A DNA stretch of 64,000 bases from Erwinia aphidicola (GCF_024169515.1 NZ_JAMKCQ010000001.1:248001-312000), one strand, 5' to 3'; shown: positions 38,406 to 48,535, counted from the first letter of the stretch. Made by a program: numbers and translations. Notes: a model not told the origin generated them from the sequence alone.

Positions 38406-38635
38406 GATGGCTCTCCTGCCGCTTCACCGGCGTTTTTTTTCACTTTTGCCGCACGAATGCGCTGCTCACGCGCCTGGCGCTGACGAATATCCGCCAGCAG
38501 CCGACGACGTTGTAAAACGGTATGCACTACCAGGCCGCCAAGGGCAACCAGCGTACAGATTACGGCCAGCCAGACATAGAAGGCGTAGCCGCCCATGGCA
38601 AAGAAGTCGTGCCAGGTAGAGAATGCCGGCGTCAT
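38402..38635 (-). CDS. ccmD: Haem exporter accessory protein CcmD
   Basis: 77 residues with a single membrane helix ([19 protein letters not shown]) and a basic cytoplasmic tail. The opening [14 protein letters not shown] is the CcmD signature. It helps release holo-CcmE from the CcmABC complex. Four-base overlaps on both sides. Confidence 0.93.
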   Translation of the reverse strand: MTPAFSTWHDFFAMGGYAFYVWLAVICTLVALGGLVVHTVLQRRRLLADIRQRQAREQRIRAAKVKKNAGEAAGEPS

Positions 38636-39375
38636 GATTTACGCCCCCCTTTTGCCGCCACGGCAGCCACCCACGGGCGGTGGCGCTCGCTCAGCAGCAG
38701 CAGATTGCGCAGGCGCATCAGCGTCAGGGTAACGAATATCAGCAGATAACCGAGGATTGACCAGCGCAGCGGCGTGCGCATACTCGGGTCTATCGCCTGC
38801 TGCAACACCCCGCTAGACCCCTGGTGCAGCGTGTTCCACCACTGCACCGAGTAGTGAATAATGGGCAGGTTAACCACCCCAACGAGGATCAGGATGCTGG
38901 CCGCGCGGCCCGCCATGCGGCGGTCGTCAAAGGCGTGATAAAGCGCGATAGTGCCCATATAAAGGAACAGCAGCACCAGCTCCGAGGTCAGGCGTGCATC
39001 CCAGATCCACCAGGTCCCCCACATCGGCTTACCCCATGCGGAACCCGTCACCAGGGCAATAAAGGTAAATACTGCCCCCACCGGAGCCATTGCGGCGGCG
39101 GCAAGATCGGCGGTTTTCCACTGCCACACCAGCCCGACAAAGGCCGCAATCGCCATTGAGGCATAGATGCCCATTGACCACATCGCGGCAGGCACGTGGA
39201 TATAGATGATGCGGTAGCTGTTACCCTGTTGATAATCTGATGGGGCAAAACCGAATCCCCATGCCCAGCCGAGCAGCAGCGCCGCGATGCCGGGAATGGC
39301 AAACCACGGCACAAAACGGCCGCATAACGGGTACAGCCGCTCGGGCTGGCCCAGTTGATGTATCCATTTCCACAT
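38632..39375 (-). CDS. ccmC: Haem handling protein CcmC
   Basis: 247 residues from MWKWIHQLGQ, which aligns with the E. coli N-terminus; a GTG 15 bases upstream is an alternative. Six membrane helices and the WWD domain WGTWWIWDARLTSELVLLF, which presents haem to CcmE. NSYRIIYIHVPAAMWSMGIY contains a conserved haem-ligand histidine. A gap of about 80 bases separates it from ccmB, the only sizeable gap in the operon. Confidence 0.96.
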   Translation of the reverse strand: MWKWIHQLGQPERLYPLCGRFVPWFAIPGIAALLLGWAWGFGFAPSDYQQGNSYRIIYIHVPAAMWSMGIYASMAIAAFVGLVWQWKTADLAAAAMAPVGAVFTFIALVTGSAWGKPMWGTWWIWDARLTSELVLLFLYMGTIALYHAFDDRRMAGRAASILILVGVVNLPIIHYSVQWWNTLHQGSSGVLQQAIDPSMRTPLRWSILGYLLIFVTLTLMRLRNLLLLSERHRPWVAAVAAKGGRKS

Positions 39376-39454
39376 TATTATTTTGCTCACAATAAAAGAA
39401 ATCGTTCTGGTATCTGCATCGGAACTGCCGCGCGCACCGGTCTCTGTTAGCCGT

Positions 39455-40117
39455 TTAGTGCACGCTTACCCGTAAAGCTGCTGCGGTGGCAAACGGCGCC
39501 AGCGTGGCGCTCCCCACCAGCAGCGCGCCGAGAATGGCCAGGTAACCATCAATCGGCAAGCCCATCCCGGCAGCATCAATCGCCGCACTGGCAAAAATCA
39601 GCACCGGTACCGCCAGCGGCAGCACCAGTAAACTCAGCAATACGCCACCGCGCCGCAGCCCGACCGTCAGCCCGACGCCAATGGCACCGAGGAAGCTCAG
39701 GGTGGGTGTCCCCAGCAGCAGGGTCAGAGCTACCGCCCGCCAGCTGGCAAAATCCAGCGACAGCAGCAGCGCCACCAGCGGCGACAGCAGCAGCAGCGGT
39801 AGGCCGGTGACGATCCAGTGCGCCGCCACCTTGCCCAAAACCGTTATCGGCAGCGGTGCGGGCAGCAGCAGCAGCTGTTCCAGCGAACCATCGAGAAAAT
39901 CATCGCGAAACAGTCTTTCCAGCGCCAGTAGCGAGGAGAGCAGCGCCGCAACCCAGACAATCCCGGGGGCAATTCGCGCCAGCAGCTGCGGCTCCGGGCC
40001 GATGCCGAGTGGAAACAGGGTAATCACAATCAGGAAAAACCACAGCGGATTGATAATCTCCGCGCCGCTGCGAAAGGCAATGCGCAGTTCACGCTTGAGT
40101 ACGCGCCAGAACATCAC
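39455..40117 (-). CDS. ccmB: CcmB, membrane subunit of the haem-handling ABC complex
   Basis: 220 residues with six membrane helices. [20 protein letters not shown] and [20 protein letters not shown] are characteristic. It forms the CcmAB ATPase complex needed to free holo-CcmE from CcmC. The start overlaps the ccmA stop by four bases. Confidence 0.96.
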   Translation of the reverse strand: MMFWRVLKRELRIAFRSGAEIINPLWFFLIVITLFPLGIGPEPQLLARIAPGIVWVAALLSSLLALERLFRDDFLDGSLEQLLLLPAPLPITVLGKVAAHWIVTGLPLLLLSPLVALLLSLDFASWRAVALTLLLGTPTLSFLGAIGVGLTVGLRRGGVLLSLLVLPLAVPVLIFASAAIDAAGMGLPIDGYLAILGALLVGSATLAPFATAAALRVSVH

Positions 40118-40731
40118 GGCTCCCCTGCGTAAGTGAGACGAATACGGCTGACGCGCTGAGCGGCCCCTGGCAGATCCTGATGGGTTGTGAGGATCACTGC
40201 CCCGCCCTGCTCTGCGTGCTGCACAAACAGCGCCATCAGTTTCTCCACGCCGGATTTATCGATTGCCGTCAGCGGCTCATCGAGGATCCACAGTGCGGCC
40301 TGGCTCAGCCACAGCCGCGCCAGCGCCACGCGCCGCTGCTGCCCGGCGGAAAGGGCTGCGACGGGCACATCTTCATAACCGGTGAGGTCAACCTGCTCAA
40401 GCGCCTGAAACAGCTCATCCGCCGTACGTTCGGCATGCCAGAAACTGAGATTTTCAAACGGCGTCAGCACCGCCTTCACCCCCGGCTGATGGCCGAGGTA
40501 GAGCAGGCTGGCATGATAGCTTTCGCGCTGGCGCTGGATGCTTTCCTGCTGCCAGAGGATCTCTCCCTGCTCCGCCCGGCTGAGGCCGGCAAGAATTCGC
40601 AGCAGTGAGGTTTTCCCTGCCCCATTCGCCCCTTCAACCTGCACAATTTCACCCGCCGCAACGGTAAAGCTGAGATTGCGAAACAGCGCCCTTTCGTCGC
40701 GAACACATGTCAGATTTCTGGCTGCCAGCAT
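40114..40731 (-). CDS. ccmA: CcmA, ATPase of the haem-handling ABC complex
   Basis: 205 residues with intact ABC motifs: Walker [16 protein letters not shown], signature [14 protein letters not shown], Walker B LWILDEP and H-loop TTHQD. It is the first gene of the ccm operon and divergent from yfdC. It serves as a useful contrast to the capsule ATPase of this window, which lacks these motifs. Confidence 0.97.
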   Translation of the reverse strand: MLAARNLTCVRDERALFRNLSFTVAAGEIVQVEGANGAGKTSLLRILAGLSRAEQGEILWQQESIQRQRESYHASLLYLGHQPGVKAVLTPFENLSFWHAERTADELFQALEQVDLTGYEDVPVAALSAGQQRRVALARLWLSQAALWILDEPLTAIDKSGVEKLMALFVQHAEQGGAVILTTHQDLPGAAQRVSRIRLTYAGEP

Positions 40732-40977
40732 GGGAGGAAGATCACACTTTGTTAAATTTGATGGCGAATAGTACCACAGGCTTTACGTTCGCTGAAACGC
40801 GGCAGGTCGCGCCCGGCGCGGTTTTGCGGCTCTGTACGCCGTAAAGCGCACAAAAACAGCTGAAAACATCGCTGCGGTTAAAGCTTTGTTACTCTTCTTA
40901 TAAAATCTACTTACATTTCACTTTTTAGCGACAATACCCGCTACGCTTATCAGGACACTTTATTACTGGGGGGAAAA

Positions 40978-41898
40978 ATGGATAACACACAAAAAGAGAC
41001 TGAAAATCAGGTTGAGAGCGAAGAGAGCGAACAGGGCGAAGAGATCGAGGTGGATGAGGAGGCGTTGCCCTCACGCGCTGCTGCGGTCCATGAACAGATC
41101 CGCCAGGAAGGTGAGAAGGAGTTAGAGCGTGATGGGCTGGCGCTGCTGTTTTCCGCCATCGCGGCCGGGCTGTCGATGGGCGCATCGCTGATGGCAAAAG
41201 GGATCTTTCAGGCCAATCTGCACGACGTGCCCGGTGGTTTTCTGCTGGAAAACCTCGGCTACACCTTCGGCTTTATTATCGTCATTATGGCGCGCCAGCA
41301 GCTGTTTACTGAAAACACCGTGACGGCCGTGCTGCCGATAATGCATAAACCTAGCGGCAGTAACCTGCTGCTGCTGCTGCGCCTTTGGGGGCTGGTTCTG
41401 GTCGGGAACCTGGTAGGTACCGCGCTGGCGGCGCTGGCCTTTACCCATATGCCCATTTTTGACGATGCGGTGCGCAGCGCCTTTGTCAGCATCAGTCAGA
41501 AAGTGATGGAGAATACGCCGGGAGAGATGTTTGCCAATGCGGTGGTATCCGGCTGGATTATCGCCACTATGGTATGGATGTTCCCTTCCGCTGGCGGCGC
41601 GAAAATCTGGATTATTATCCTGATGACCTGGCTGGTAGCGCTCGGCGACCTGGCGCATATCGTGGTGGGTTCGGTAGAGATCTTCTATCTGGTGTTCAAC
41701 GGTGAGATCCCGTGGCAGCAGTTTATCTGGCCCTTTGCCCTGCCGACGCTGGCGGGTAATATCATCGGCGGCACCTTTATCTTTGCCCTGATCAGCCACG
41801 CGCAGATCCGCAACGATATGAGCACCGAGGCCAAAGCTAAAGCGCAGGCCGAGGCGAAGCGTAAGCAGCATAAAGAGAAGAAGGATTGCGCGGATTGA
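40978..41898 (+). CDS. yfdC: Formate/nitrite transporter family protein YfdC
   Basis: 306 residues. A highly acidic N-terminal tail (ENQVESEESEQGEEIEVDEE) precedes the six-helix FNT channel domain (FSAIAAGLSMGASLMAKGIF, ARQQLFTENTVTAVLP, NAVVSGWIIATMVWMFPSAG). The C-terminal tail is charged and alanine/lysine-rich. The channel is an inner-membrane pentamer for a small anion; the substrate is unknown. In E. coli it also lies directly before argW. Confidence 0.92.
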   Translation: MDNTQKETENQVESEESEQGEEIEVDEEALPSRAAAVHEQIRQEGEKELERDGLALLFSAIAAGLSMGASLMAKGIFQANLHDVPGGFLLENLGYTFGFIIVIMARQQLFTENTVTAVLPIMHKPSGSNLLLLLRLWGLVLVGNLVGTALAALAFTHMPIFDDAVRSAFVSISQKVMENTPGEMFANAVVSGWIIATMVWMFPSAGGAKIWIIILMTWLVALGDLAHIVVGSVEIFYLVFNGEIPWQQFIWPFALPTLAGNIIGGTFIFALISHAQIRNDMSTEAKAKAQAEAKRKQHKEKKDCAD

Positions 41899-41968
41899 TG
41901 GTTAAACGCGCAGTCAGTCAGGTAACTGGTTAATCCGCGGCGATAATTGCGTTATACTGCGCGCCGCG

Positions 41969-42043
41969 GTCCCCTTAGTTAAATGGATATAACGAGCCCC
42001 TCCTAAGGGCTAGTTGCAGGTTCGATTCCTGCAGGGGACACCA
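41969..42043 (+). tRNA. argW: tRNA-Arg (anticodon CCU)
   Basis: 75 bases with encoded CCA. The sequence is almost the same as E. coli argW. The anticodon stem AGCCC/GGGCT encloses loop CTCCTAA with CCT at 42002-42004, the T arm is GCAGGTTCGATTCCTGC, and the acceptor GTCCCCT pairs with AGGGGAC. TATACT lies about 15 bases upstream as the -10 element. In E. coli this tRNA is an integration site (CPS-53), and here it borders the capsule region. Confidence 0.97.
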
Positions 42044-42171
42044 TTTCACAGTTCGCCCCCTCCTTCGTGGTTCGCAAAAACGCTTAAAAGTCAGGCTCAA
42101 CTTAAGACACTCTTTCGCGATGGTTCGTTGGCAAACATGCTCCACAACGGTTAAAAAAAGTAGTGCTTAAG

Positions 42172-42194
42172 TTATTGATTCGCAGAATCAATAA
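42172..42194. promoter_or_regulatory. Perfect 10-bp inverted repeat downstream of argW
   Basis: TTATTGATTC and GAATCAATAA are exact complements around a GCA loop. No T-run follows directly, so it may be a regulator site or a weak terminator for the tRNA transcript. Confidence 0.4.
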
Positions 42195-42529
42195 TTCCGT
42201 AAGATATTTTTCCTGTTTAATATATTGTTGCATATTGGAATTAAAACCTCGTAAAGACGCTTAATTTTTTCATAAAACCTCGCCTGACTTACGCTTATAA
42301 AAAATGTATATTTCACCTAAATTTCAACCTGCAATAAACACTATATCTTGATAACATTGAAGATACATATTGAAAATGGTTTTATTGATTTTAGTAAAAT
42401 CACCACCAGAGGCTTAACTTCCCGCAGAATCCTGAAAATTTAATGATTATCGATAAATATCTATTTAAATCGATCGATTCAATGATTATAAACTAACCAC
42501 CACCCCACCCTAAATAACCGGACACTGGC

Positions 42530-42543
42530 TCTTACCAGTAAGA
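42530..42543. promoter_or_regulatory. Short inverted repeat TCTTAC-CA-GTAAGA before tviB
   Basis: Perfect 6-bp arms with a two-base centre, 100 bases before the capsule operon. The right arm with its following bases (TAAGAATC) equals the left half of an RcsAB box, but the second half of that box is absent. Confidence 0.3.
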
Positions 42544-42642
42544 ATCAGGAGTGAAATTAATAAAAAAACTATAGCTTATTAGCTGTAGAAAAAATCACGT
42601 ATTGTTCATATCAAATTAGGATAACTTTTTAAGGATTTCGTT

Positions 42643-43923
42643 ATGAATGTTCAGAATATCGCTGTATGCGGGTTAGGATATGTTGGCCTGCCTGTTGCTG
42701 TAGCACTTGCTCAACATTTTAATGTGATGGGTTTTGACGTAGACACCGAGCGGATAAGTCATTTACGGGACTTTAATGATTGGACTGGGGAAGTTAGTCA
42801 AGAAATACTCGCTCACTCAACACTTCAACTCACTGATAAGATAGAAGATATTAAAGATTTCGATTTTTTTATCGTCGCAGTACCAACCCCAATAGATGAA
42901 CGCTGCGCGCCAGATTTTACCATGTTGAAAGAGGCGAGTCGTTTGATAGGCTCGGTGCTGACACAAGGAAGTACGGTTGTTTTTGAGTCGACAGTATATC
43001 CGGGTGCCACGGAGGAAATCTGTGCTCCTGAACTGGAAAAAAGTTCGGGGCTTCGTTGTGGTATTCATTTCAAAATTGGCTACAGCCCTGAGAGAATTAA
43101 TCCAGGTGATACTGAACACCCGTTCGAAAAAATTATAAAGGTGGTAGCAGGCCAGGATGAGGATACGCTGGAGCGAATCGCCAGCGTCTATGAAACCGTG
43201 GTCGAAGCTGGCGTTTTTCGCGCTTCATCAATCAAAGTGGCTGAAGCTGCAAAAGTCTTAGAAAATACCCAGCGCGATATTAATATAGCCTTGATGAATG
43301 AAATATCTAAGATTTGCGCACTGATAAAAATAAATACTTCTGACGTGCTAAAGGCTGCGGGTACGAAGTGGAACTTCATGCATTTCACACCAGGTTTAGT
43401 GGGAGGGCACTGTATTGGCGTAGACCCTTACTATCTGACATCTAAGGCTCAGCAATATGGCTATCATCCCGAAGTCATCCTGGCAGGACGGCATATTAAC
43501 GACAGCATGGCTGAGCACGTTGCCTCCAGACTGATCCAAATTTTGGCCTGTAGCAAGCGGCTCGCATCGTCAACTCGTGTCGGTATTGTTGGCATCACGT
43601 TTAAGGAAAATGTGCCAGATATTCGCAACTCGAAAGTCATCGATCTTTATAGAGAGTTAGGACGTTATGGCGTCAATTCACTGGTAAGCGACCCTCTTGC
43701 CGACCCAATTCAGACGGAGCGCGCATACGGGATGACTTTAGTTGACCCTTCGTTACTGATAGACCTCGACATGCTGATACTCGCCGTTCCCCATACCCAG
43801 TCGGTGAAACTCATTTATCGAAGGCTCGATCAAATGGTGGCGAAAGGTGGCGTGTTATGCGACCTCCGTTCAGTACTGGAACCGTCCCGGTTACGTTCAG
43901 ACATTCTTCACTGGACGCTGTAA
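42643..43923 (+). CDS. tviB: UDP-GlcNAc 6-dehydrogenase, TviB type
   Basis: 426 residues. It oxidises UDP-GlcNAc twice with NAD+ to UDP-GlcNAcA, the first step to the Vi-type precursor. The N-terminal Rossmann loop is AVCGLGYVGLPVAVALA. The catalytic cysteine is C257 in LVGGHCIGVDPYYLT, and IKVAEAAKVLENTQRDINIA carries the conserved lysine region. GYSPERINPGDTEHPF distinguishes the UDP-HexNAc dehydrogenases (TviB/WbpA) from UDP-glucose dehydrogenases. It opens the capsule operon, 30 bases before tviD. Base composition is lower in G+C than in the core genes. Confidence 0.93.
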   Translation: MNVQNIAVCGLGYVGLPVAVALAQHFNVMGFDVDTERISHLRDFNDWTGEVSQEILAHSTLQLTDKIEDIKDFDFFIVAVPTPIDERCAPDFTMLKEASRLIGSVLTQGSTVVFESTVYPGATEEICAPELEKSSGLRCGIHFKIGYSPERINPGDTEHPFEKIIKVVAGQDEDTLERIASVYETVVEAGVFRASSIKVAEAAKVLENTQRDINIALMNEISKICALIKINTSDVLKAAGTKWNFMHFTPGLVGGHCIGVDPYYLTSKAQQYGYHPEVILAGRHINDSMAEHVASRLIQILACSKRLASSTRVGIVGITFKENVPDIRNSKVIDLYRELGRYGVNSLVSDPLADPIQTERAYGMTLVDPSLLIDLDMLILAVPHTQSVKLIYRRLDQMVAKGGVLCDLRSVLEPSRLRSDILHWTL

Positions 43924-43952
43924 TACCTGGTTCAACATGGAGTAATCATCCT

Positions 43953-46505
43953 ATGACTTCCCTGAGTATTTGTCCGATAGGAACCTGCCGTATCCATCAG
44001 CCTTTGCGTATCTGCACTCAGCACTATCCAATAGCGTTAGAGCATGGGCGCAACTATGGTTATATCCATACCAGCACCGAAGCACTGCAGCAGTTACATT
44101 TTATGAAAGGAGAAAAAAAATTTTCCGACGATATAAAACCACTTATTTTCCGGCCAGGTACATCTGCCAGTTTTGTCTTAACCCCTCACCATCAAGCAGA
44201 TATCTATATGGTGGAGATTTCATCAAACAAGCTGCATTACATCGATGATCAACCGATCCAGTGTAATTATACCTATCGCTATTTCAGTGATTTCTTTGCC
44301 AACAGTGAGCGCGCAAAGTTGTTCTGGTCAATGGCGGGAGATGATCAGATCAACGCCCGACGTAAAGTCCTTGAGGAAATGCCGGTGTTTCAGCGCCTGT
44401 CGTCGGACGATCGTGAACTTCTTGCCCGCATCCAAAGGCGAAATCTTGCTGACGATGAGATTGCACGCGATATGGAAGAAATCACACAAATCATCGGCCG
44501 CGATAAGCTGGTGTTTGTCACACATGTTAACGCTTGTACCGCAGACAGTGCTGTCATTAATCGGCGAAGCGCACTGATCAAGTTGGTGCGTGAGAAGGGT
44601 AAGCACCTGGACGTCGCCTGCTATGACCCAACACCGTTAATGCGCCGGCTCGGGCAGATCAACGCCATTGCCAATGACGGGCTGGATTTAGCGCACTATA
44701 CCGATCTGTTTAATGAGCGGCTGGGTGAAGACTGGTACAAAATTTTTGTCTTGCCGCGACTCGATGCCTCGACTTTTCATGATGTGCCCTCACCCGAAGA
44801 GAGCCAGCTTGCCGAAATCGAGGCTCTATGGAACGCCGGAAAGCACCTTAGTGCCTCACGACAATTACATGAGGCTTTGCGTAATCAATTCGCCTCACGT
44901 CGTCACCGTATTCTGCTCGGGCGCATGCAGTATGAACTGGGCGACTTTGAGAATGCCATCCGTCATCTGCAGTCGGCCAAAGAGCAGGGCGACACCAATG
45001 ATGAAAAAAACGATCTGATGCTAATGCGGGCCTATTTCAGAATAGGTCAATATCGCGAGGCCCGTTTGTGCGCGCAAGCGTTGCTGTCAGATGAAACCGT
45101 CACGCTGGAAATTATGCATGTCTGTGCAGTTTCGGCAACGCATCTTGGCGAGCATACTGCTGCGCTCGGTGAGTGGAAGCAGCTGTTTCGCCTGAGCGAT
45201 GACAAAGCCGAAGCTGCTCAGGCAGTGTTGAGCCTGCTGGAAGCGATGGCAGATAAAGATGCTGTGCTTGACTGGGTAGAAAAAGTGCTTGAGGTACTGC
45301 CAACGCATGGTCCCTGTTTTGTTGTGTTGTGGAACCAACGGCTGGCAGAGGCAGATCGGGCGGGCCTGCTCGAACTTGCATCCCGACCCGTCGTTTTGAG
45401 CGAACAGGAGGCCTTCAATCTGACATGCCGCACTGCTGAACAGGGTTTTGCCCTGCCGGCAGCGTTACTCGTCGTAGCGCATGCACTACCTGAGAGCCAT
45501 GACCCTGGGGTAACGACATGGATCAAAAATCAAGCTGGCAAATGGTTGCAGGAGGGTATGAGCCAGCTTGATGAAGGGGAGCTGCTAAAAGCTGCGGATA
45601 ATATTCAGGCACGAGCCTGTCTACCTGCAATCAACAATACGCTCAGACGTGCACGGCGTTCACTGGAACAGAAGATGCGCGTTGATATACGCCGTGCCTT
45701 CCAGCAAAAACGTTATGAAGAGGTCATGGAGATCTCACTTATCGCTAGCCAGACTCTGACAAGTTTTCCCGAACTTAATAGTTTCACGGGCCGGGCGGCG
45801 TATGCGCAGGGAGACATCACAACAGCGTTGCTGTACTTGAGACGGGCCGCCAGCGAAGAAGACGCGACCGTCGTGGCGAAGGTTTTATTGGCGCGTACTG
45901 CCGCACGCAGCGGAGAACATATCGAAGAAGCCATTGACACCTACCAGGAATTGCTAGGAAGTCATCCGACGGAGGCATGGGTCAGCGATGAAGCAAAGCG
46001 GCACATTCCCCGGTTGGAGAGTCGCCTGACGCGCGTGGCGCGTGAGATGTTGACGCAAGGCGAATATGACAAAGCATGGGAGCTACTCAAACGCGCTGAA
46101 AATGTTGATGCGAATAACCCGGCGGTCTCACGGGAGAAAAAACGCGTAATTTCGGCACTCTATTCCAGACTTAAGTCCCTGGCTCCTGACAATGTCTCTG
46201 AGCGACTGATGATTGGCGAAACGATCCTGCGTTTTGCCCCCGAAGATACGGTAGGACTTAAAGCCGCAGCGACGGCGGCAATGCGAACCCACCGATTTAC
46301 CGAAGCCCTGCACTACTGGTCTTTATTACGGACGCACTCTGAAAAACCAGAATTGATCGATGCCAATATCAATAAATGTCATTTATGGATTGACCGGGCG
46401 CGGCGCAAAAAACAGTCTGACATTTTTATGCCAACTCTTTCCGTTTTGCCTGCTATCGATAGCCCATGTTCCCGCTCTGAGTGGGTAATGGACCAACCAT
46501 TATGA
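43953..46505 (+). CDS. tviD: TviD-like Vi polysaccharide O-acetyltransferase with TPR region
   Basis: 850 residues from the ATG preceded by GGAG (S. Typhi TviD has about 830). The N-terminal third has an SGNH-like layout: ICPIGTCRIH at residues 7-16 where the nucleophile belongs, and GLDLAHYTDLF with D245 and H248 as the likely Asp-His pair. Ser is absent at the expected place (Thr11/Cys12), in line with the atypical triad reported for TviD. The rest is a long helical repeat (TPR) region, e.g. LLGRMQYELGDFENAIRHLQ. TviD is known to act with TviE and to O-acetylate the polymer. It overlaps tviE by four bases. Confidence 0.85.
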   Translation: MTSLSICPIGTCRIHQPLRICTQHYPIALEHGRNYGYIHTSTEALQQLHFMKGEKKFSDDIKPLIFRPGTSASFVLTPHHQADIYMVEISSNKLHYIDDQPIQCNYTYRYFSDFFANSERAKLFWSMAGDDQINARRKVLEEMPVFQRLSSDDRELLARIQRRNLADDEIARDMEEITQIIGRDKLVFVTHVNACTADSAVINRRSALIKLVREKGKHLDVACYDPTPLMRRLGQINAIANDGLDLAHYTDLFNERLGEDWYKIFVLPRLDASTFHDVPSPEESQLAEIEALWNAGKHLSASRQLHEALRNQFASRRHRILLGRMQYELGDFENAIRHLQSAKEQGDTNDEKNDLMLMRAYFRIGQYREARLCAQALLSDETVTLEIMHVCAVSATHLGEHTAALGEWKQLFRLSDDKAEAAQAVLSLLEAMADKDAVLDWVEKVLEVLPTHGPCFVVLWNQRLAEADRAGLLELASRPVVLSEQEAFNLTCRTAEQGFALPAALLVVAHALPESHDPGVTTWIKNQAGKWLQEGMSQLDEGELLKAADNIQARACLPAINNTLRRARRSLEQKMRVDIRRAFQQKRYEEVMEISLIASQTLTSFPELNSFTGRAAYAQGDITTALLYLRRAASEEDATVVAKVLLARTAARSGEHIEEAIDTYQELLGSHPTEAWVSDEAKRHIPRLESRLTRVAREMLTQGEYDKAWELLKRAENVDANNPAVSREKKRVISALYSRLKSLAPDNVSERLMIGETILRFAPEDTVGLKAAATAAMRTHRFTEALHYWSLLRTHSEKPELIDANINKCHLWIDRARRKKQSDIFMPTLSVLPAIDSPCSRSEWVMDQPL

Positions 46506-48535
46506 CCGAATCGAACAAATTAGTTTCGGATCTGCATATTGCGACGCTCCGCGAGCTTGAGAATACGCGTTCTCGTCTGGCAGAAATACTCAAGCTTTGC
46601 CTCACCGATGACGCGGCACATCGTCATCTGAAAGAGGCTGAAAATCTGGCGCTCAGGTATTGTAATGATATTAAGGTGCAAGCGTTTTGGCTGCAAATCA
46701 GGGAGCGAACGGGAGACAGCACGGGTTTGAGCGAGCAATGGGCTGCGCTTTTGCTCAATTGCCCACAGGATCCTGCTCTTTTACGTCTCTATGTCCGTTA
46801 CCTGATGAAGGCGCAGCGTAAAGGGGAAATCCCCGCGCTGATTGACCAACATCTGCCAGAAAATATGGAAGATATGCACTCTGCCCTGGCACGCGCAGGG
46901 ATAATGGTGGATGCCCATCTGTACGACAGGTCAGATACCCTATTTCGTAGACTGATTGACCGCTATGATCATCCGACCATACGGGTACGATTCGCCAAAA
47001 ATTTGCACAAGCGCGGTTTGTTGTATGAAGCGATTGAGGTGCTCGCTCCAGTCGCTGAGGGTCAGGATCCGGATAGCCCGATCGGAGAGTTCAATATTCG
47101 GCTCATGGATGACTACGATTTTTTCTGTCGGCTTGAGCCCAGCGGCAGTATTGTCGGGCAGCACATCTCAATGCTGTCACTGAAGCATGCATTGCTCCAT
47201 TTCCGTTATCGGGAAATTGTCGCAGGGAAGGCGCAATCATCACGCATCGCCTTGATCACAGGAAGCCTCGGACCCGGGGGAGCCGAACGCCAGTTGGCCA
47301 GACTGGCCTGCTGCCTGACGTCTCCCCGCCAACTGCAAGAAGGGGCAGAATACCCGCTTCAACATCCACTTCTCATCAATGTCATCGTCAAGCGCTATAC
47401 CGCAACGGTTGCTGAAACGAACACACATAAGCAGCTGGATTTTTTTCTCCATGACCTCCTTGACGCTGGAATCAAAGTGACAGAGATAAACAATCTGCCA
47501 GTGAATAACCTGTTCGCTTTAACAAACGGCGATCCTGATTTTCTCAGACTACTGGAGCATCTCCCGGCTCAAGTGCGTTATGGCTTAACACGTCTGTATC
47601 CGTATCTTCTTGAAAATCGTTTTGATGTTGCCAGCCTGTGGCAGGACGGAACCTGTTTCTTTGGCGCGCTGGCTGCGCTACTGGCTGGCGTGCCCGTCAT
47701 TCATCTGGTGTTTCGCGGCCTGCCGCCTAATCTGCGTGGCGCACGCTACAAACCTGAATATCGTTTACTGTACCAGGCGCTGGCTGAAATTCCGGGGGTC
47801 TGTTTTATCAGTAACAGCAAAGTGATTGCCCGGGAATATGCTCAGTGGCTGGATTTGCCTATCGAACGTTTCCATATTCTTTATAACGGTGTGCCAGTGC
47901 CAGCCATCGGCGCTCCGGGCAAAGAGGAAAGCAAATGGCAGGAATTTTCGCAACATACCAAGGATGCCACCGAAACCATCGGCGGAGTATTCCGTCATGA
48001 ACCCGATAAGCAGCCACACATATGGGTCAGGCTGGCACATCACTATTTGCAGCGTCGCCCAAATGCACGCTTTGTCATGGTGGGCGATGGCCGATTACTG
48101 GAAAGCACACGCAATTTAGTGAACGAACTGGGGATCCAACAGCATGTGCTTCTGGTGGGATTATCCCGGCACGTCGGATTCTGGTATTCGAAAATGGACG
48201 TAAAGGTACTCCTTTCGCTGTATGAAGGATTACCGAATGTGCTTATTGAGGCGCAGCTGTTGGGCGTGTTAACCGTGTCAACACCTGCGGGTGGCTCTGG
48301 CGAATGCTTTATTGATGGCGTGACCGGACATCTGCTCTCTCGGGCAGAAAATCCCGATCTTGATGAAGCCTGCGACAAAATTTCATTGCTGGTGGATAGC
48401 CTCCATTCCAATGCAGAGGTGCGCGAAATGGCAAAAACACGCGCACGTAAGCTGTTTGCTGTCAACGCGATGCGCGATACGTTCATCGACTTATGTCGCT
48501 CTTCAGTCATGCATGACCAGCTGACTACGGTATAG
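46502..48535 (+). CDS. tviE: TviE-like GT4 glycosyltransferase, predicted Vi-type polymerase
   Basis: 677 residues, about 100 longer than S. Typhi TviE. Residues 1 to about 240 are helical and repeat-like, possibly the docking surface for TviD. The GT4 catalytic part follows: LITGSLGPGGAERQLARLA (N-lobe loop), VFRGLPPNLRGARYK, FISNSKVIAREYAQW and the EX7E motif YEGLPNVLIEAQ (E575, E583) that binds the nucleotide sugar. TviE forms the alpha-1,4-GalNAcA chain at the inner membrane. The start is fixed by the ATGA overlap with tviD. Confidence 0.88.
   Translation: MTESNKLVSDLHIATLRELENTRSRLAEILKLCLTDDAAHRHLKEAENLALRYCNDIKVQAFWLQIRERTGDSTGLSEQWAALLLNCPQDPALLRLYVRYLMKAQRKGEIPALIDQHLPENMEDMHSALARAGIMVDAHLYDRSDTLFRRLIDRYDHPTIRVRFAKNLHKRGLLYEAIEVLAPVAEGQDPDSPIGEFNIRLMDDYDFFCRLEPSGSIVGQHISMLSLKHALLHFRYREIVAGKAQSSRIALITGSLGPGGAERQLARLACCLTSPRQLQEGAEYPLQHPLLINVIVKRYTATVAETNTHKQLDFFLHDLLDAGIKVTEINNLPVNNLFALTNGDPDFLRLLEHLPAQVRYGLTRLYPYLLENRFDVASLWQDGTCFFGALAALLAGVPVIHLVFRGLPPNLRGARYKPEYRLLYQALAEIPGVCFISNSKVIAREYAQWLDLPIERFHILYNGVPVPAIGAPGKEESKWQEFSQHTKDATETIGGVFRHEPDKQPHIWVRLAHHYLQRRPNARFVMVGDGRLLESTRNLVNELGIQQHVLLVGLSRHVGFWYSKMDVKVLLSLYEGLPNVLIEAQLLGVLTVSTPAGGSGECFIDGVTGHLLSRAENPDLDEACDKISLLVDSLHSNAEVREMAKTRARKLFAVNAMRDTFIDLCRSSVMHDQLTTV

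Larger units (their letters stand above)
42044..42642. other. AT-rich intergenic region between argW and the capsule operon
   Basis: About 600 bases, clearly richer in A and T than the flanking core, with no convincing gene. It holds a perfect palindrome and a short inverted repeat (listed separately) and must contain the capsule promoter. AAGGA precedes the tviB start. No JUMPstart/ops element, integrase or tviA-like gene was found. Confidence 0.7.

Noticed and set aside
42044..42642. JUMPstart/ops element or RcsAB box before the capsule operon
   Set aside because: No GGCGGTAG-type ops sequence is present, and only the left half of an RcsAB box (TAAGAAT) was seen.
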